A stretch of 64,000 bases of DNA from Helicobacter apodemus (GTDB lineage: Bacteria > Campylobacterota > Campylobacteria > Campylobacterales > Helicobacteraceae), in contig NZ_JRPC02000008.1 in the NCBI RefSeq assembly GCF_000765745.2, positions 1 through 64,000 of the forward strand, in the 5' to 3' direction. The notes beneath the pieces were generated by a model. That model ran no database searches, was not told the origin of the DNA, and saw only the letters and a list, made by a program, of their open reading frames with translations. A program made the translations under genes and the position numbers. This document shows positions 16,407-26,017 of the stretch, piece after piece. Within the stretch, counting starts at the first letter, position 1, and each line of letters starts with the position of its first letter.

Positions 16407-17317
16407 TGTATAACCTCATAATTTTTCAAAATTTCCTCTAAGTATTTCATATTCTCTACACTTGGGGCGACTAATGGCAAACGATATTCCAAGCTTTCAA
16501 GCAATCCGCTTAAATACATTGCCGCCTTAATAGGAATAGGATTGCTCTCACAAAAGAGTGCTTTATTAATAATATAAAGCTCATTATTAAGATTATGGCT
16601 TTTATCAAAATCCCTCTGTTTTAAAATACTATGGGTTAATTCAGCGATCTTATTAGGCAAGAGGTTAGAAGTTACAGAGATAACACCAAGACCGCCACAG
16701 CAAAGTATAGGATAATTTAAAACATCTTCTCCACTTACAAGGACTAAGTCTTTAGCATTCATATTTAAATCAATAATTTTTTCAATACTTCCACTAGCTT
16801 CTTTAACCCCATAAATATTTCTCACTTCCTTAAATAATCTTAAAATCGTTGACGTCTCCAAGCTAACACCTGTTCGTACAGGGACATTATAAAGCATTAA
16901 AGGAATTTCAATAGCATTAGCAACAGTTTTATAATGTTGATAAAGTCCTTCTTGGGTAGGTTTATTATAATAAGGGGTAACGCATAAAATCCCATCAGCA
17001 CCACAATCTTGTGCAAATCTAGCAATCTCTAGGGCTTCTTGCGTAGAATTACTACCCGCACCCGCTAAAACTTTAATATTTAAACCTTTCAATCTATTTT
17101 CTTTAGCTACTTTAATGGCGATTTCAATACATTCCTTGTGCTCATTATGGCTTAATGTGGCTGATTCTCCAGTAGTTCCAACAGGAACAATCGCATCAAT
17201 ACCATTATTAATTTGTCTTTGAATGAGCTTCTCATAGGTATTTAAATCAACCTTTCCCTTTTTAAATGGAGTAACTAAAGCAGTCATAGCCCCAATAACT
17301 TGATTTTGCAATTCCAT
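16403..17317 (-). CDS. dapA: 4-hydroxy-tetrahydrodipicolinate synthase
   Basis: This 304-residue barrel enzyme condenses pyruvate with aspartate semialdehyde in lysine and diaminopimelate synthesis. Motifs visible are [17 protein letters not shown] (about 41-57), the Tyr of LYNVPVRTG, the Schiff-base Lys in YGVKEASG and [11 protein letters not shown]. The length is typical. It is 10 bases downstream of the M16 protease and overlaps the SDR by 4 bases. Confidence 0.95.
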   Translation of the reverse strand: MELQNQVIGAMTALVTPFKKGKVDLNTYEKLIQRQINNGIDAIVPVGTTGESATLSHNEHKECIEIAIKVAKENRLKGLNIKVLAGAGSNSTQEALEIARFAQDCGADGILCVTPYYNKPTQEGLYQHYKTVANAIEIPLMLYNVPVRTGVSLETSTILRLFKEVRNIYGVKEASGSIEKIIDLNMNAKDLVLVSGEDVLNYPILCCGGLGVISVTSNLLPNKIAELTHSILKQRDFDKSHNLNNELYIINKALFCESNPIPIKAAMYLSGLLESLEYRLPLVAPSVENMKYLEEILKNYEVIQ

Positions 17318-17327
17318 AACTTCCCCC

Positions 17328-18638
17328 TCATTTCTCTAAAGTAGCGACACTTAAATTAGAGGGGACAAAATACTTCTTAGCCACCTCAACAATATCTCCT
17401 AACTTTAAACTTTCAAAATTTTCTTCAAACTCTAATAAAGCTTGCAAGTCTCCTCTTGCGATATAACTCCCAAATAAATTCGCCACAGAGCTACTAGATT
17501 GCAACCCCTCAAGAAAACTTAGCTTCATATTAAGCTTAACTTTGTCTAAATCCCTTTGTTTAAGTTTGCCATTAGCAATAAAGCGGATTTGTGCCATGAT
17601 CTCTTTTTCTAGTTTTTCTAAATTTACATTAGGGCTTGCTAAAGCGATAAACAAAAACACGCCCTCATCAAGCAAATCCATATTATAAGCATAAATTTCT
17701 ATAGCAAGTCTTTTTTTATCCACAATCTCACGCATTAACACACTACTTTTACCACCACTTAAAATTTGACTTAATGCACTAAGAGCAATTTGGTCTTTGT
17801 GGTTAAAAGGAGGTATTTTAAAAGCAAGAGCTAGAATCTCTACCTCACTTTGCTTATGCACCGCTGTTCGTCTTAACCCATCTTGTTTTGGTTCTATTGT
17901 ATAAAATGCAGGAATCTCTATTTTTGAATTTTTAATCAATTCAAAATGCTTTTTGACTTCTTTTAAAGCTACCTTTTCATCAATATCCCCCGCAATTACA
18001 ATCACTGCATTTTTTGGCTGATAATAGGTTTTATGAAAGTTCTTAATATCCTCTATAGTCCAATTTTTAATATCTTCTATAAAGCCAATAGGAGTCCAAT
18101 GATAAGGATGATAAACAAAGGCTGTATTAAAAAGCCTAAAATACAAATACCCCATAGGATTATTATCTGTTCGCCAAAGCCTCTCTTCTAAAACCACATT
18201 ACGTTCTGGCTGAAACTCCTCATCTTTTAATTGAAGGTTTTGCATAACTTCCGCAAAAAGCTCTAAAGATTTGCCTAGATTCTGTGTGCTTGATTTCACA
18301 TAATAATGCGTATAATCAAAGCTTGTAGCGGCATTAGTAGCACCCCCAAAACTTTTAATGATTTTATCAAACTCACCGGCTTTTAGATTCTTAGTGGATT
18401 TGAAGTTTAAATGCTCTAACATATGTGCTATACCACTTTTCCCCATAATCTCATTACGACTTCCTACTTTGTAAAAAATATCGGTTGAGATAACCCCACT
18501 TCCATTTTTAAGAGGGATAATTACAACTTCTAAACCATTTCTTAAAACACTTTGGTAATGCTTAGGAAGTGAAGAAGTAAAACTACTCTGTGCCATTAAA
18601 ACTCCTAAAAAAGTAAAAAATATCAAAAAACTCCGCAT
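17328..18638 (-). CDS. M16-family zinc protease, secreted
   Basis: This 436-residue protein has a Sec signal ([17 protein letters not shown]). The inverted zinc motif HMLEH (HxxEH, near residue 88) lies in [13 protein letters not shown], with the third ligand Glu in [10 protein letters not shown] about 75 residues later. The second M16 domain contains [14 protein letters not shown]. It resembles the PqqE-annotated H. pylori protease family, periplasmic with peptide substrates. It overlaps pyrD by one base. It is not a PQQ gene despite that name, since no PQQ genes are near. Confidence 0.9.
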   Translation of the reverse strand: MRSFLIFFTFLGVLMAQSSFTSSLPKHYQSVLRNGLEVVIIPLKNGSGVISTDIFYKVGSRNEIMGKSGIAHMLEHLNFKSTKNLKAGEFDKIIKSFGGATNAATSFDYTHYYVKSSTQNLGKSLELFAEVMQNLQLKDEEFQPERNVVLEERLWRTDNNPMGYLYFRLFNTAFVYHPYHWTPIGFIEDIKNWTIEDIKNFHKTYYQPKNAVIVIAGDIDEKVALKEVKKHFELIKNSKIEIPAFYTIEPKQDGLRRTAVHKQSEVEILALAFKIPPFNHKDQIALSALSQILSGGKSSVLMREIVDKKRLAIEIYAYNMDLLDEGVFLFIALASPNVNLEKLEKEIMAQIRFIANGKLKQRDLDKVKLNMKLSFLEGLQSSSSVANLFGSYIARGDLQALLEFEENFESLKLGDIVEVAKKYFVPSNLSVATLEK

Positions 18639-19693
18639 TATAAATCAACCCCTACTAGTTGAGAAATATTATCCAATCCCTCACTATTTAATAATTCTTT
18701 TAAATCTTGATTGATTCTCCAAGCTAATAAAGGACCTTCAAAAATTAAACCTGTATAAACTTGAACTAAATTTGCACCTAAGGCAATGCGTTTATAAGCC
18801 TCTTTAGCATCAAAAATCCCTCCCACACTAATAATCGTTGTTTTTTTAGCATAAACTTTGCCAATTTCTTTCAAAATTTCAGCACTTTTAGAGCTTAAGA
18901 CTTTACCACTTAAGCCACCTAAACTTTGAGGATTTTTCACCAAGGAATAATCGGTAGTGGTATTAGTTGCCATAACCCCACTCGCACCACTTTTTATGGA
19001 TACTTCAATCAGTCCTAAAATATCATCTAACCCTAAATCTGGAGAGATTTTTAGATAAATGGGTTTAGAATAAATTTCCCTTAATGCCAAAAATAAAGCT
19101 TTAAGAAAATCTTGATTTTGCAAATCTCGCAAATTTGGTGTATTGGGCGAGGAAATATTAATACTTAAATAATCACTAATGCTTTGAAAATTTGTTGCTA
19201 AGGCACAATAATCCTCTATGGCTTTTTCTTGAGGAGTTACTTTATTCTTCCCAATATTAATACCTAAAGGAATGCAAAAGGGATAAACTTCTGCTATCCT
19301 GCTAGCAATACTTTGTGTTCCATCATTATTAAATCCCATAGCATTTTGCAAAGATTCTTCAAAAGTATGTCTCCATAAGCGAGGCTTAGGATTACCTTGT
19401 TGTGGAAGCGGGGTAACAGCCCCAATTTCTAAAAAAGAAAAGCCTAAAGCACTCAATGTTTCTATCATTGTCCCATTTTTATCAAATCCAGCGGCTAAAC
19501 CCACCGGATTATAAAAACGCATTCCATCAATCTCTTGTATTAATAAGGTATCCTCTATGCAAGATTTTTGGGCTAAAAAAGGCAGGAGATAAGGAATTTT
19601 TGGTGCCATCTTGCATAAAAACTCTAAAACACTATGAGCAGTCTCTGGATTGCTTTTAAATATCAAAGGACGAAAAGTTTTATAATTAAGCAT
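18638..19693 (-). CDS. pyrD: dihydroorotate dehydrogenase, class 2 (quinone-linked)
   Basis: This 351-residue flavoenzyme oxidises dihydroorotate to orotate in pyrimidine synthesis, passing electrons to menaquinone. The N-terminal helical extension (residues 1-40) that binds the membrane marks class 2. NISSPNTPNLRDLQ carries the catalytic Ser, VGLAAGFDKNG binds FMN, and SVGGIFDAKEAY with QVYTGLIFEGP forms the phosphate site. It is the first gene of the eight-gene minus-strand run ending with cmoB. Confidence 0.95.
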   Translation of the reverse strand: MLNYKTFRPLIFKSNPETAHSVLEFLCKMAPKIPYLLPFLAQKSCIEDTLLIQEIDGMRFYNPVGLAAGFDKNGTMIETLSALGFSFLEIGAVTPLPQQGNPKPRLWRHTFEESLQNAMGFNNDGTQSIASRIAEVYPFCIPLGINIGKNKVTPQEKAIEDYCALATNFQSISDYLSINISSPNTPNLRDLQNQDFLKALFLALREIYSKPIYLKISPDLGLDDILGLIEVSIKSGASGVMATNTTTDYSLVKNPQSLGGLSGKVLSSKSAEILKEIGKVYAKKTTIISVGGIFDAKEAYKRIALGANLVQVYTGLIFEGPLLAWRINQDLKELLNSEGLDNISQLVGVDL

Positions 19694-19808
19694 TCTATGC
19701 CTTTTTACTCTAAACTTAAAAAATTTCTTACTAAATTAAAGTCTTAGCATTGTAGCATTTTTTAACAAAGTTTAGCATTAAAGACACTTTTGTTTATTGC
19801 TTAGAATC

Positions 19809-22382
19809 TTAAGAGATTCTTGTTTTAATTTCTCCATTTTCTGCATAAAAGTTAATGTTACTCCCTTCTTTAATCTCACCTTTTAAAATCAAATCCGCTA
19901 AAACATCCTCTACTTGCTCATACAAAGCCCTTTTAAGAGGTCTTGCACCATATATTGGGTCAAACCCTACTTTTGCGATATATTCCTTAGCACTTTCTTC
20001 AAGTGTAATACGCATATCTCGCTCCAAAACTTTCTTTTGAATATTTTTAAAAAGAATATCAATAATATGCGTAATTTGCTCTAAACCTAAAGGATTAAAA
20101 ATCACAATATCATCAAGACGATTTAAAAACTCGGGCTTAAAATAAGCCTTCAATGCCTCTTTTACAGCCTTTTGCTTTTGCTCCTCATTGTTAATCTCCA
20201 TAATTTTATCACTAGCGATATTACTCGTTAAAATAATAATCGTATTCCTAAAATCAACAACCACGCCTTTATTATCGGTTAATCTCCCATCATCAAGCAC
20301 TTGTAAAAGCATATTAAATACATCAGGATGAGCCTTTTCTATCTCATCAAACAACACAACACTATAAGGCTTCCTACGCACAGCCTCTGTAAGCTGCCCT
20401 CCTTCTTCATAGCCTACATATCCTGGAGGTGCGCCTACAAGTCTGCTAGCTGCGTGTTTTTCCATATATTCACTCATATCAAGCCTAATGAGATTCTTAT
20501 CACTATCAAAGAGGAATCGTGCTAAAGTCTTAGCACTCTCTGTTTTACCAACCCCCGTTGGTCCCAAAAATAAAAAGCTTCCAATAGGACGATTAAATTC
20601 ACTCAAACCCGCTTTATTGCGTTTTATTGCTCTTGCTATAGCGTGCAATGCCCTCTCTTGCCCTATAACATCTTTTTTTAGCTCATCCTCAACCCTTAAA
20701 ATTCGCTCTTTTTCATCTTGAAGCATTTTTTTAATAGGAATTCCACTCCAACGACTAACCACTCCTGCTATGGATTCTGGGGTTACAGCATTTTTTAATA
20801 ATGTCCCTGCTTCTTGCATTTTTTTCCATTTTTCATTTTGCATTTCTAATTGCTTCTGTAACTCTGGAATTTTCCCATAATCAATTTCTGCAGCCTTATT
20901 AAAATCGCTATTGCGTTTAGCAAGCTCACTTTCTGTGCGTAAAGAATCAATTTGTATTTTAATTTGGGCTATAGCGTTAAAAACTTGCTTTTCATTTTCA
21001 AATTGTGCTTCTAAATTCTTTTTCTGCTCCTCTTTATCGCTAAGTTCTTTTTCTATCTCACTAATTCTTGCATTATTCTTTTCTTGTTTTTCCATCATCA
21101 AGGCCTCTTTTTCTACCTGCAAAGTTTCTAAAATACGTTTGATTTTGGCTAACTCACTAGGTTCAGATTCAATTTGCATTTTAAGCTCTGCTGCGGCTTC
21201 ATCGATTAAATCAATAGCCTTATCAGGTAAAAATCTATCAGTAATATAACGATTAGAAAGTTTAGCCGCTGCAACTAAAGCCCCATCAGTGATACTTACA
21301 TTATGATGCGCTTCTAATTTCTCTTTAATCCCTCTTAGAATCTGTAACGATTCATTAACATTAGGCTCATTGAGTAACACAGGCTGGAATCTCCTCTGTA
21401 ATGCAGTATCCTTTTCAAAGTATTTGCGGTATTCTTTAAGGGTTGTTGCCCCTATGGTATGAAGCTCCCCTCTTGCAAGAGCAGGTTTTAAGATATTAGC
21501 AGCATCCATACTACCCTCGCTAGCTCCTGCACCTACAATGGTATGAATCTCATCAATAAATAAAATAATATTTCCGCTTTTTTTCACCTCATCAATAACT
21601 TTTTTCAACCTATCCTCAAACTCTCCGCGATACTTTGCTCCTGCAATTAAAGCACTCATATCTAAAGCTATGACTTTTTTATTTTGCAAAGATAGCGGCA
21701 CTTCTTTTTTGATAATCTTTTGTGCTAACCCCTCTACAACTGCGGTTTTACCAACTCCTGGTTCGCCCAACAAAATAGGATTATTCTTGGTTTTGCGTAT
21801 AAGGATTTGCATCATATGGGTAATTTCCTCATCTCTCCCAATAACAGGATCTAACTTCCCCTCTATAGCCCTCTTAGTTAAATCAATACCAAACTTCTCT
21901 AAAGATTCTAAATTCTCATCCCCACTTTGTGAATCAATCTTTGCCCCAGCGCGTATAGTTTCCAAAACTTTCTTGAGTTCATTAATATCAAGGTATTTAC
22001 TAAAGAGATTTTTAATCACTTCATTTTGCAAACCTGCTAAGATAAAACTATCTACTGCGATATAAGAATCCCCATTACTTGTAGCAAGACCTTCAGCAAG
22101 ATTAAAAGCCTCATTTAAACTTTTAGAAATTTTGAGATTTTCTTTCATCACAGAAGAGCTTTTGGGTAAATTATTAGCAATACTTTTTGCCTCTAACTCC
22201 AAGGCTACATTATCAACATTTAAGCGATTAAGAGCTTGATTAAGCAAAGAATTAGAATGAGTAAGCATCGCCCAAAACAAATGGATAGATTCAATTTCTT
22301 GATTTTTATTATGCAGTGCCAAGGATGCTCCTTGCTCTAAAGTCTCTTGTAAGGCATTGGTAAATTTTTCTAAAAGATTCAT
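19809..22382 (-). CDS. clpB: disaggregase ClpB
   Basis: This 857-residue AAA+ unfoldase works with DnaK to resolubilise aggregates. It has an N-terminal Clp repeat domain (about 1-145) and a first Walker A GEPGVGKT (near 205). A coiled-coil M domain at about 400-525 is rich in Lys/Glu, which separates ClpB from ClpA/C. A second Walker A GPTGVGKT (near 605) and pore loops KYRGEFE and GYVGYEEG are also present. RBS AAGGAG. The upstream promoter is a near-perfect housekeeping promoter overlaid by a HAIR-like inverted repeat, so heat-shock control by HspR is likely. Confidence 0.96.
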   Translation of the reverse strand: MNLLEKFTNALQETLEQGASLALHNKNQEIESIHLFWAMLTHSNSLLNQALNRLNVDNVALELEAKSIANNLPKSSSVMKENLKISKSLNEAFNLAEGLATSNGDSYIAVDSFILAGLQNEVIKNLFSKYLDINELKKVLETIRAGAKIDSQSGDENLESLEKFGIDLTKRAIEGKLDPVIGRDEEITHMMQILIRKTKNNPILLGEPGVGKTAVVEGLAQKIIKKEVPLSLQNKKVIALDMSALIAGAKYRGEFEDRLKKVIDEVKKSGNIILFIDEIHTIVGAGASEGSMDAANILKPALARGELHTIGATTLKEYRKYFEKDTALQRRFQPVLLNEPNVNESLQILRGIKEKLEAHHNVSITDGALVAAAKLSNRYITDRFLPDKAIDLIDEAAAELKMQIESEPSELAKIKRILETLQVEKEALMMEKQEKNNARISEIEKELSDKEEQKKNLEAQFENEKQVFNAIAQIKIQIDSLRTESELAKRNSDFNKAAEIDYGKIPELQKQLEMQNEKWKKMQEAGTLLKNAVTPESIAGVVSRWSGIPIKKMLQDEKERILRVEDELKKDVIGQERALHAIARAIKRNKAGLSEFNRPIGSFLFLGPTGVGKTESAKTLARFLFDSDKNLIRLDMSEYMEKHAASRLVGAPPGYVGYEEGGQLTEAVRRKPYSVVLFDEIEKAHPDVFNMLLQVLDDGRLTDNKGVVVDFRNTIIILTSNIASDKIMEINNEEQKQKAVKEALKAYFKPEFLNRLDDIVIFNPLGLEQITHIIDILFKNIQKKVLERDMRITLEESAKEYIAKVGFDPIYGARPLKRALYEQVEDVLADLILKGEIKEGSNINFYAENGEIKTRIS

Positions 22383-22412
22383 AAGAACTCCTTGAAGATT
22401 TATTTCAGGAGC

Positions 22413-22441
22413 ATTATATAACTTTAGTCTATTATTGTCAA
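22413..22441 (-). promoter_or_regulatory. consensus sigma70 promoter of clpB
   Basis: On the minus strand TTGACA (22441-22436) and TATAAT (22418-22413) are separated by exactly 17 bases. Both hexamers match the consensus perfectly, which is rare in this genome class, where the -35 is usually weak. It fits a strong promoter held down by a repressor. Confidence 0.8.
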
Positions 22442-22442
22442 G
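22422..22442. promoter_or_regulatory. HAIR-like HspR operator at clpB
   Basis: The inverted repeat CTTTAGT-N7-TGTCAAG matches the HAIR consensus CTTGAGT-N7-ACTCAAG at 6 of 7 and 5 of 7 positions (read on the minus strand as CTTGACA-N7-ACTAAAG). It covers the -35 and most of the spacer of the clpB promoter. Confidence 0.6.
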
Positions 22443-22499
22443 TTTTATAATAGTAAATAACTAATGTTTAAATTACAAGCATCTTGCGACTATTTTTCA

Positions 22500-23552
22500 C
22501 TACTTTTGCATATTTTTCTCTTGCACAAACTTCAAAGCTGTATCTGGAAAATCTGTAAAAATCCCATCAGCACCTGCTTTAAACAAAATCGCCTCTAAAA
22601 GCTCCTCCAAAGAAGAAGCAAACTTAGGCAGAGCATCACTTCTAGCGGTATAGGTATGCACTTCCAAACCATTTAAGTGGGCATTCTTGACAAGATTATT
22701 AGGCACAATAGCCCCCTTTTTACTCTTTGTAATATCAAAAATTAAATTATTCCAAATACCTAACCCATCAACATTTTTTGCAATTTCTGGATAGTTTTCA
22801 TCCCTTAGAAAATAAGAAAAATCATAAGCCCTCCACTCTCCTTTGATAAATTCATAGGTTTCTTTGGAGGGGTGTTCATCTACTAGGGCGATGAGTTTTA
22901 AATCCATATTCATCTTAGGCAGTAGCTCTTTTTTAATATAAAGTAAGTTAGGGTAATCAAAGCTTTGCAGATACACTTTACTATTTTTAGTAGTATAACC
23001 ATACCGCCTCAACACCTCTAAAGTCTTTTTAGCAATATCCTTTCCCTCTTGAGTATGAAACCAAGGTTTTTTAATCTCAACATATAAACCTATATCTTTG
23101 CCAAAGATTTGATTTAATCCTGCAATAAGCTCAATCTCTTCTTCAAAAGTATGCAAAGTAAAATACGATTTACCCACAGGAAATCGCTTAGGATAAATAG
23201 GAATTCTTTCTTTTTCTTTGGCATTAAAAGCCTCACTCACACGCAAACTTCTAAGCTCCTCTAAAGTAAAATCAATCACATAATAATGCCCATCTTTTCT
23301 AGCTCTATTTGGAAATTTTTGGGCTACATCACTTACCTTATCCAAATATAAATCGTGAATCACAATCAAATAATCATCTTTGCTCATCGCTAAATCTTGT
23401 TCGATATAACTAGCATTCATAGCATAGGCTAATGTTTTAGCCTCTAAAGTATGTTCGGGCAAATAGCCACTTGCTCCCCTATGAGCGATTATAATCTTTT
23501 CTTGTGCGAGACAAAATATCCCTAAAGCAAGACTTAAAAATATCTTTTGCAT
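22500..23552 (-). CDS. glpQ: periplasmic glycerophosphodiester phosphodiesterase
   Basis: This 350-residue enzyme hydrolyses glycerophosphodiesters to glycerol-3-phosphate and an alcohol. The signal peptide QKIFLSLALGIFCLAQ predicts export. The GDPD catalytic set is visible: IIAHRGASGYLPEHT (His and Glu), EQDLAMSKD, and VIHD. The C-terminal ADGIFTDFPD is the family's last motif. It stands alone between clpB and the divergent msrA. Confidence 0.92.
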   Translation of the reverse strand: MQKIFLSLALGIFCLAQEKIIIAHRGASGYLPEHTLEAKTLAYAMNASYIEQDLAMSKDDYLIVIHDLYLDKVSDVAQKFPNRARKDGHYYVIDFTLEELRSLRVSEAFNAKEKERIPIYPKRFPVGKSYFTLHTFEEEIELIAGLNQIFGKDIGLYVEIKKPWFHTQEGKDIAKKTLEVLRRYGYTTKNSKVYLQSFDYPNLLYIKKELLPKMNMDLKLIALVDEHPSKETYEFIKGEWRAYDFSYFLRDENYPEIAKNVDGLGIWNNLIFDITKSKKGAIVPNNLVKNAHLNGLEVHTYTARSDALPKFASSLEELLEAILFKAGADGIFTDFPDTALKFVQEKNMQK

Positions 23553-23690
23553 TCTCTCTCCTTAATCAATATAAATACAATCCATTGAAAACTTAGCATT
23601 AAAGCTTAAAATTTCATTCTACATTATAGAAAGATAAAGTAAAATCTAATGGCGAGATTGAGTAAAAATTAAGTAAAGAAAAGGACTTCT

Positions 23691-24185
23691 ATGCAACAAA
23701 CTATTTATCTAGCAGGTGGTTGTTTTTGGGGGATTCAAGGATATTTTGATTTACTAAAAGGTGTGGTAAGTTCTCAAGTAGGCTATGCAAACTCTAAAAT
23801 ACCAAGCCCTAATTATACCTTAGTATGCACAGGGCAAACAGGTGCCACAGAGGCTTTAGAACTTATCTTTGAAGAGAGCATTTTAAGCCTAGATGAGATT
23901 TTAAAGCGGTTTTTTAGCATTATTGACCCTTTTGCACTTAATTATCAAGGTAATGACTTTGGCACACAATACCGCTCTGGCATATTCACACAAGATTTAA
24001 CTATGCTTAAAGAAATTCAAAGTTTCGTTGATACCCTACAAAAAACCTTAACCCAACAGATTCAAACAGAAATAGGAATGTTAGAAAATTTTTATCTTGC
24101 AGAATCCTATCATCAAAAATATTTAGCGAAAAACCCTCAAGGTTATTGCCATATTGACTTAAGCAAAGCTTTAGAGGAAATTTAA
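23691..24185 (+). CDS. msrA: peptide methionine-S-sulfoxide reductase
   Basis: This 164-residue enzyme repairs oxidised methionine. The catalytic Cys11 is in GGCFWG, with YHQKYLAKNP in the C-terminal half as usual. There is no fused MsrB domain, unlike many Helicobacter and Neisseria proteins. It has no signal peptide, so it should act in the cytoplasm. RBS AAAGGA lies 5' of the ATG. It is convergent with argD, with only one base between stops. Confidence 0.95.
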   Translation: MQQTIYLAGGCFWGIQGYFDLLKGVVSSQVGYANSKIPSPNYTLVCTGQTGATEALELIFEESILSLDEILKRFFSIIDPFALNYQGNDFGTQYRSGIFTQDLTMLKEIQSFVDTLQKTLTQQIQTEIGMLENFYLAESYHQKYLAKNPQGYCHIDLSKALEEI

Positions 24186-24186
24186 A

Positions 24187-25383
24187 TTACCCCAAATCCC
24201 CTATAGCTTTCTCTAATCGCTTAAACCCTTCCTCCATCTCTTCTAAAGTAATAGTTAGAGGAGGCAAGAATCGTGCAGTATTTTTACCACTTTTAAGGAT
24301 TAAAACGCGATTTTCCTTTGCCTTTTTTATAAACTTCTCTAAAGATTCCACATCACGCATTCTCAAACCACGCATTAATCCCAAGCCTACTTCTTCTATA
24401 AATATTTCAGGATAGCTTTTTTGCAAATCTTTCAATCTATCTTTAAAACATGTTATTGTCCTCTCCAATCTCCCGCTACTTCTCTCCTCTTCTAAAATCT
24501 CTAAAACCTCTAAACCTGCCCTAGTAGATAAAAAATTCCCGCCAAAAGTGCTTCCATGTTCACCAGGGACAAAAATATCTTTCAAAGTTGTCATTACAGC
24601 ACCAATAGGAACACCCCCACCTAAACCCTTTGCGGTGGTTATAACATCAGGATTTATCCCATATTTTTGTGAAGCAAAAAGCTCTCCACTTCGGTAAATG
24701 CCAGTTTGCACCTCATCAATCATTAAAAGAATATTTTTTGCTTTTAAAAACTTCTCTAAATGCAGTATCTCCTCCCTCTTAAAAGGAGTAATCCCTCCCT
24801 CACCTTGCACTAATTCTAACAAAACCGCACAAGTAACATCACTAATCTTAGAGGGAATTTCTGCTAAATCCTTAGCATACACAAAACCATCGGGATAAGG
24901 ACCAAAATAATCGTGCATTTTGCTCTGTGCAGTAGCCTTTAAGGTGCTAATAGTGCGTCCATGAAAAGAAGAATCTAAAGTAATGATTTGGTAACGTTTA
25001 ATCCCCCCTAATTGCTCCCCAAATTTTCTTGCAATCTTTAATGCACCCTCATTAGCTTCCGCTCCAGAATTAGCAAAAAACACCCTCATATCATAACCGC
25101 TTAATTCTACGAGCCTTTTAGCAAGTCTTGCTTGGGGTTCAATACCATAAAGATTAGAAGTATGAATAAGATTATAAGCTTGTTCGCTAATAGCTTTTGC
25201 TAAACGTTCATTCCCATACCCCACACTGCACACAGCAATGCCCGAACCAAAATCCATATAATCTCTCCCACTCTCATCAAACAATCTAGCCCCACTACCT
25301 TTTACAAAATGCGTATAATCGCGCGCATAAGTATGCAAAACATAATCTAAATCCATTTGCTTTAAATCTTCCACCTTTTTCAC
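24187..25383 (-). CDS. argD: acetylornithine aminotransferase
   Basis: This 398-residue class III PLP aminotransferase converts N-acetylglutamate semialdehyde to acetylornithine and may also serve succinyl-DAP. The PLP lysine is in TTAKGLGGGVPIGA, the aspartate in LMIDEVQTGIYRSG, and the cofactor phosphate site in VFFANSGAEANE. FDESGRDYMDFGSGIAV is the N-terminal signature. The partner argB is at 33787 on the same strand but not in the same operon. It precedes rnhB by a 16-base gap. Confidence 0.93.
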   Translation of the reverse strand: MKKVEDLKQMDLDYVLHTYARDYTHFVKGSGARLFDESGRDYMDFGSGIAVCSVGYGNERLAKAISEQAYNLIHTSNLYGIEPQARLAKRLVELSGYDMRVFFANSGAEANEGALKIARKFGEQLGGIKRYQIITLDSSFHGRTISTLKATAQSKMHDYFGPYPDGFVYAKDLAEIPSKISDVTCAVLLELVQGEGGITPFKREEILHLEKFLKAKNILLMIDEVQTGIYRSGELFASQKYGINPDVITTAKGLGGGVPIGAVMTTLKDIFVPGEHGSTFGGNFLSTRAGLEVLEILEEERSSGRLERTITCFKDRLKDLQKSYPEIFIEEVGLGLMRGLRMRDVESLEKFIKKAKENRVLILKSGKNTARFLPPLTITLEEMEEGFKRLEKAIGDLG

Positions 25384-25399
25384 TCCTAAATTTCAATAC

Positions 25400-26017
25400 C
25401 TAAATATTATAACCAAATAAAGTCTCATTAGAATTTTGCATTAGCGATTTTAGCTTAAAGCTCTTTCTATGAATGGCACAATAACCATAATCCTTGATAG
25501 CCTTTAAATGGGCTTTACTTCCATAGCCTTTATTTTTCTTAAAACCATATTGGGGATAGAGGGTATCTAAATCTCGCATTTCTTTATCCTTAGCATTTTT
25601 TGCCACAATACTTGCTGCACTAATACAAGAGAGTTTGCTATCTCCTTTTATAAGCGTTTGTAACAAATCTACCCCAAATTTGCAATTTCCATCAAAAATA
25701 TATTGTGAAGCTTCTAAATTCTGCAAAATTTCTTTTAAAGCCTCTTTAAGGCAAAGAGATAAGCCCTTATCATCAATCTCTTGGTGTGTTTTTTTCACTA
25801 AATAAAAATCACTAAATTGTTGAATAAGGGAGGCTAAGATATTGCGTTTAGATTCAGAGAGGCTTTTAGAATCTTTTAATTGCACTTTTAGGGCAAGGGG
25901 AATATTTTGGCTTAAAACTACCCCACATACAAATAACGAACCTGCTATACAACCTCTCCCTGCCTCATCAATCCCGCAAATTATAGAATCTAATTTAAAA
26001 GGCAAGAAGCTTTGCAT
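25400..26017 (-). CDS. rnhB: ribonuclease HII
   Basis: This 205-residue enzyme cuts the RNA strand of RNA-DNA hybrids and single ribonucleotides in DNA. The active-site motif GIDEAGRG lies at about 15-22, the second Asp in IFDGNCKF, and ISAASIVAKNAKD carries the conserved Ser-Ile-Val-Ala-Lys. The ATG overlaps the lon stop by one base (TAATG), so it is probably translated from the lon transcript. Confidence 0.95.
   Translation of the reverse strand: MQSFLPFKLDSIICGIDEAGRGCIAGSLFVCGVVLSQNIPLALKVQLKDSKSLSESKRNILASLIQQFSDFYLVKKTHQEIDDKGLSLCLKEALKEILQNLEASQYIFDGNCKFGVDLLQTLIKGDSKLSCISAASIVAKNAKDKEMRDLDTLYPQYGFKKNKGYGSKAHLKAIKDYGYCAIHRKSFKLKSLMQNSNETLFGYNI

Noticed and set aside
19803-19820. Hairpin AGAATCT / AGATTCT at the clpB stop as a terminator
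   Set aside because: The stem is only 7 pairs and no T run follows on the minus strand; too weak to list.
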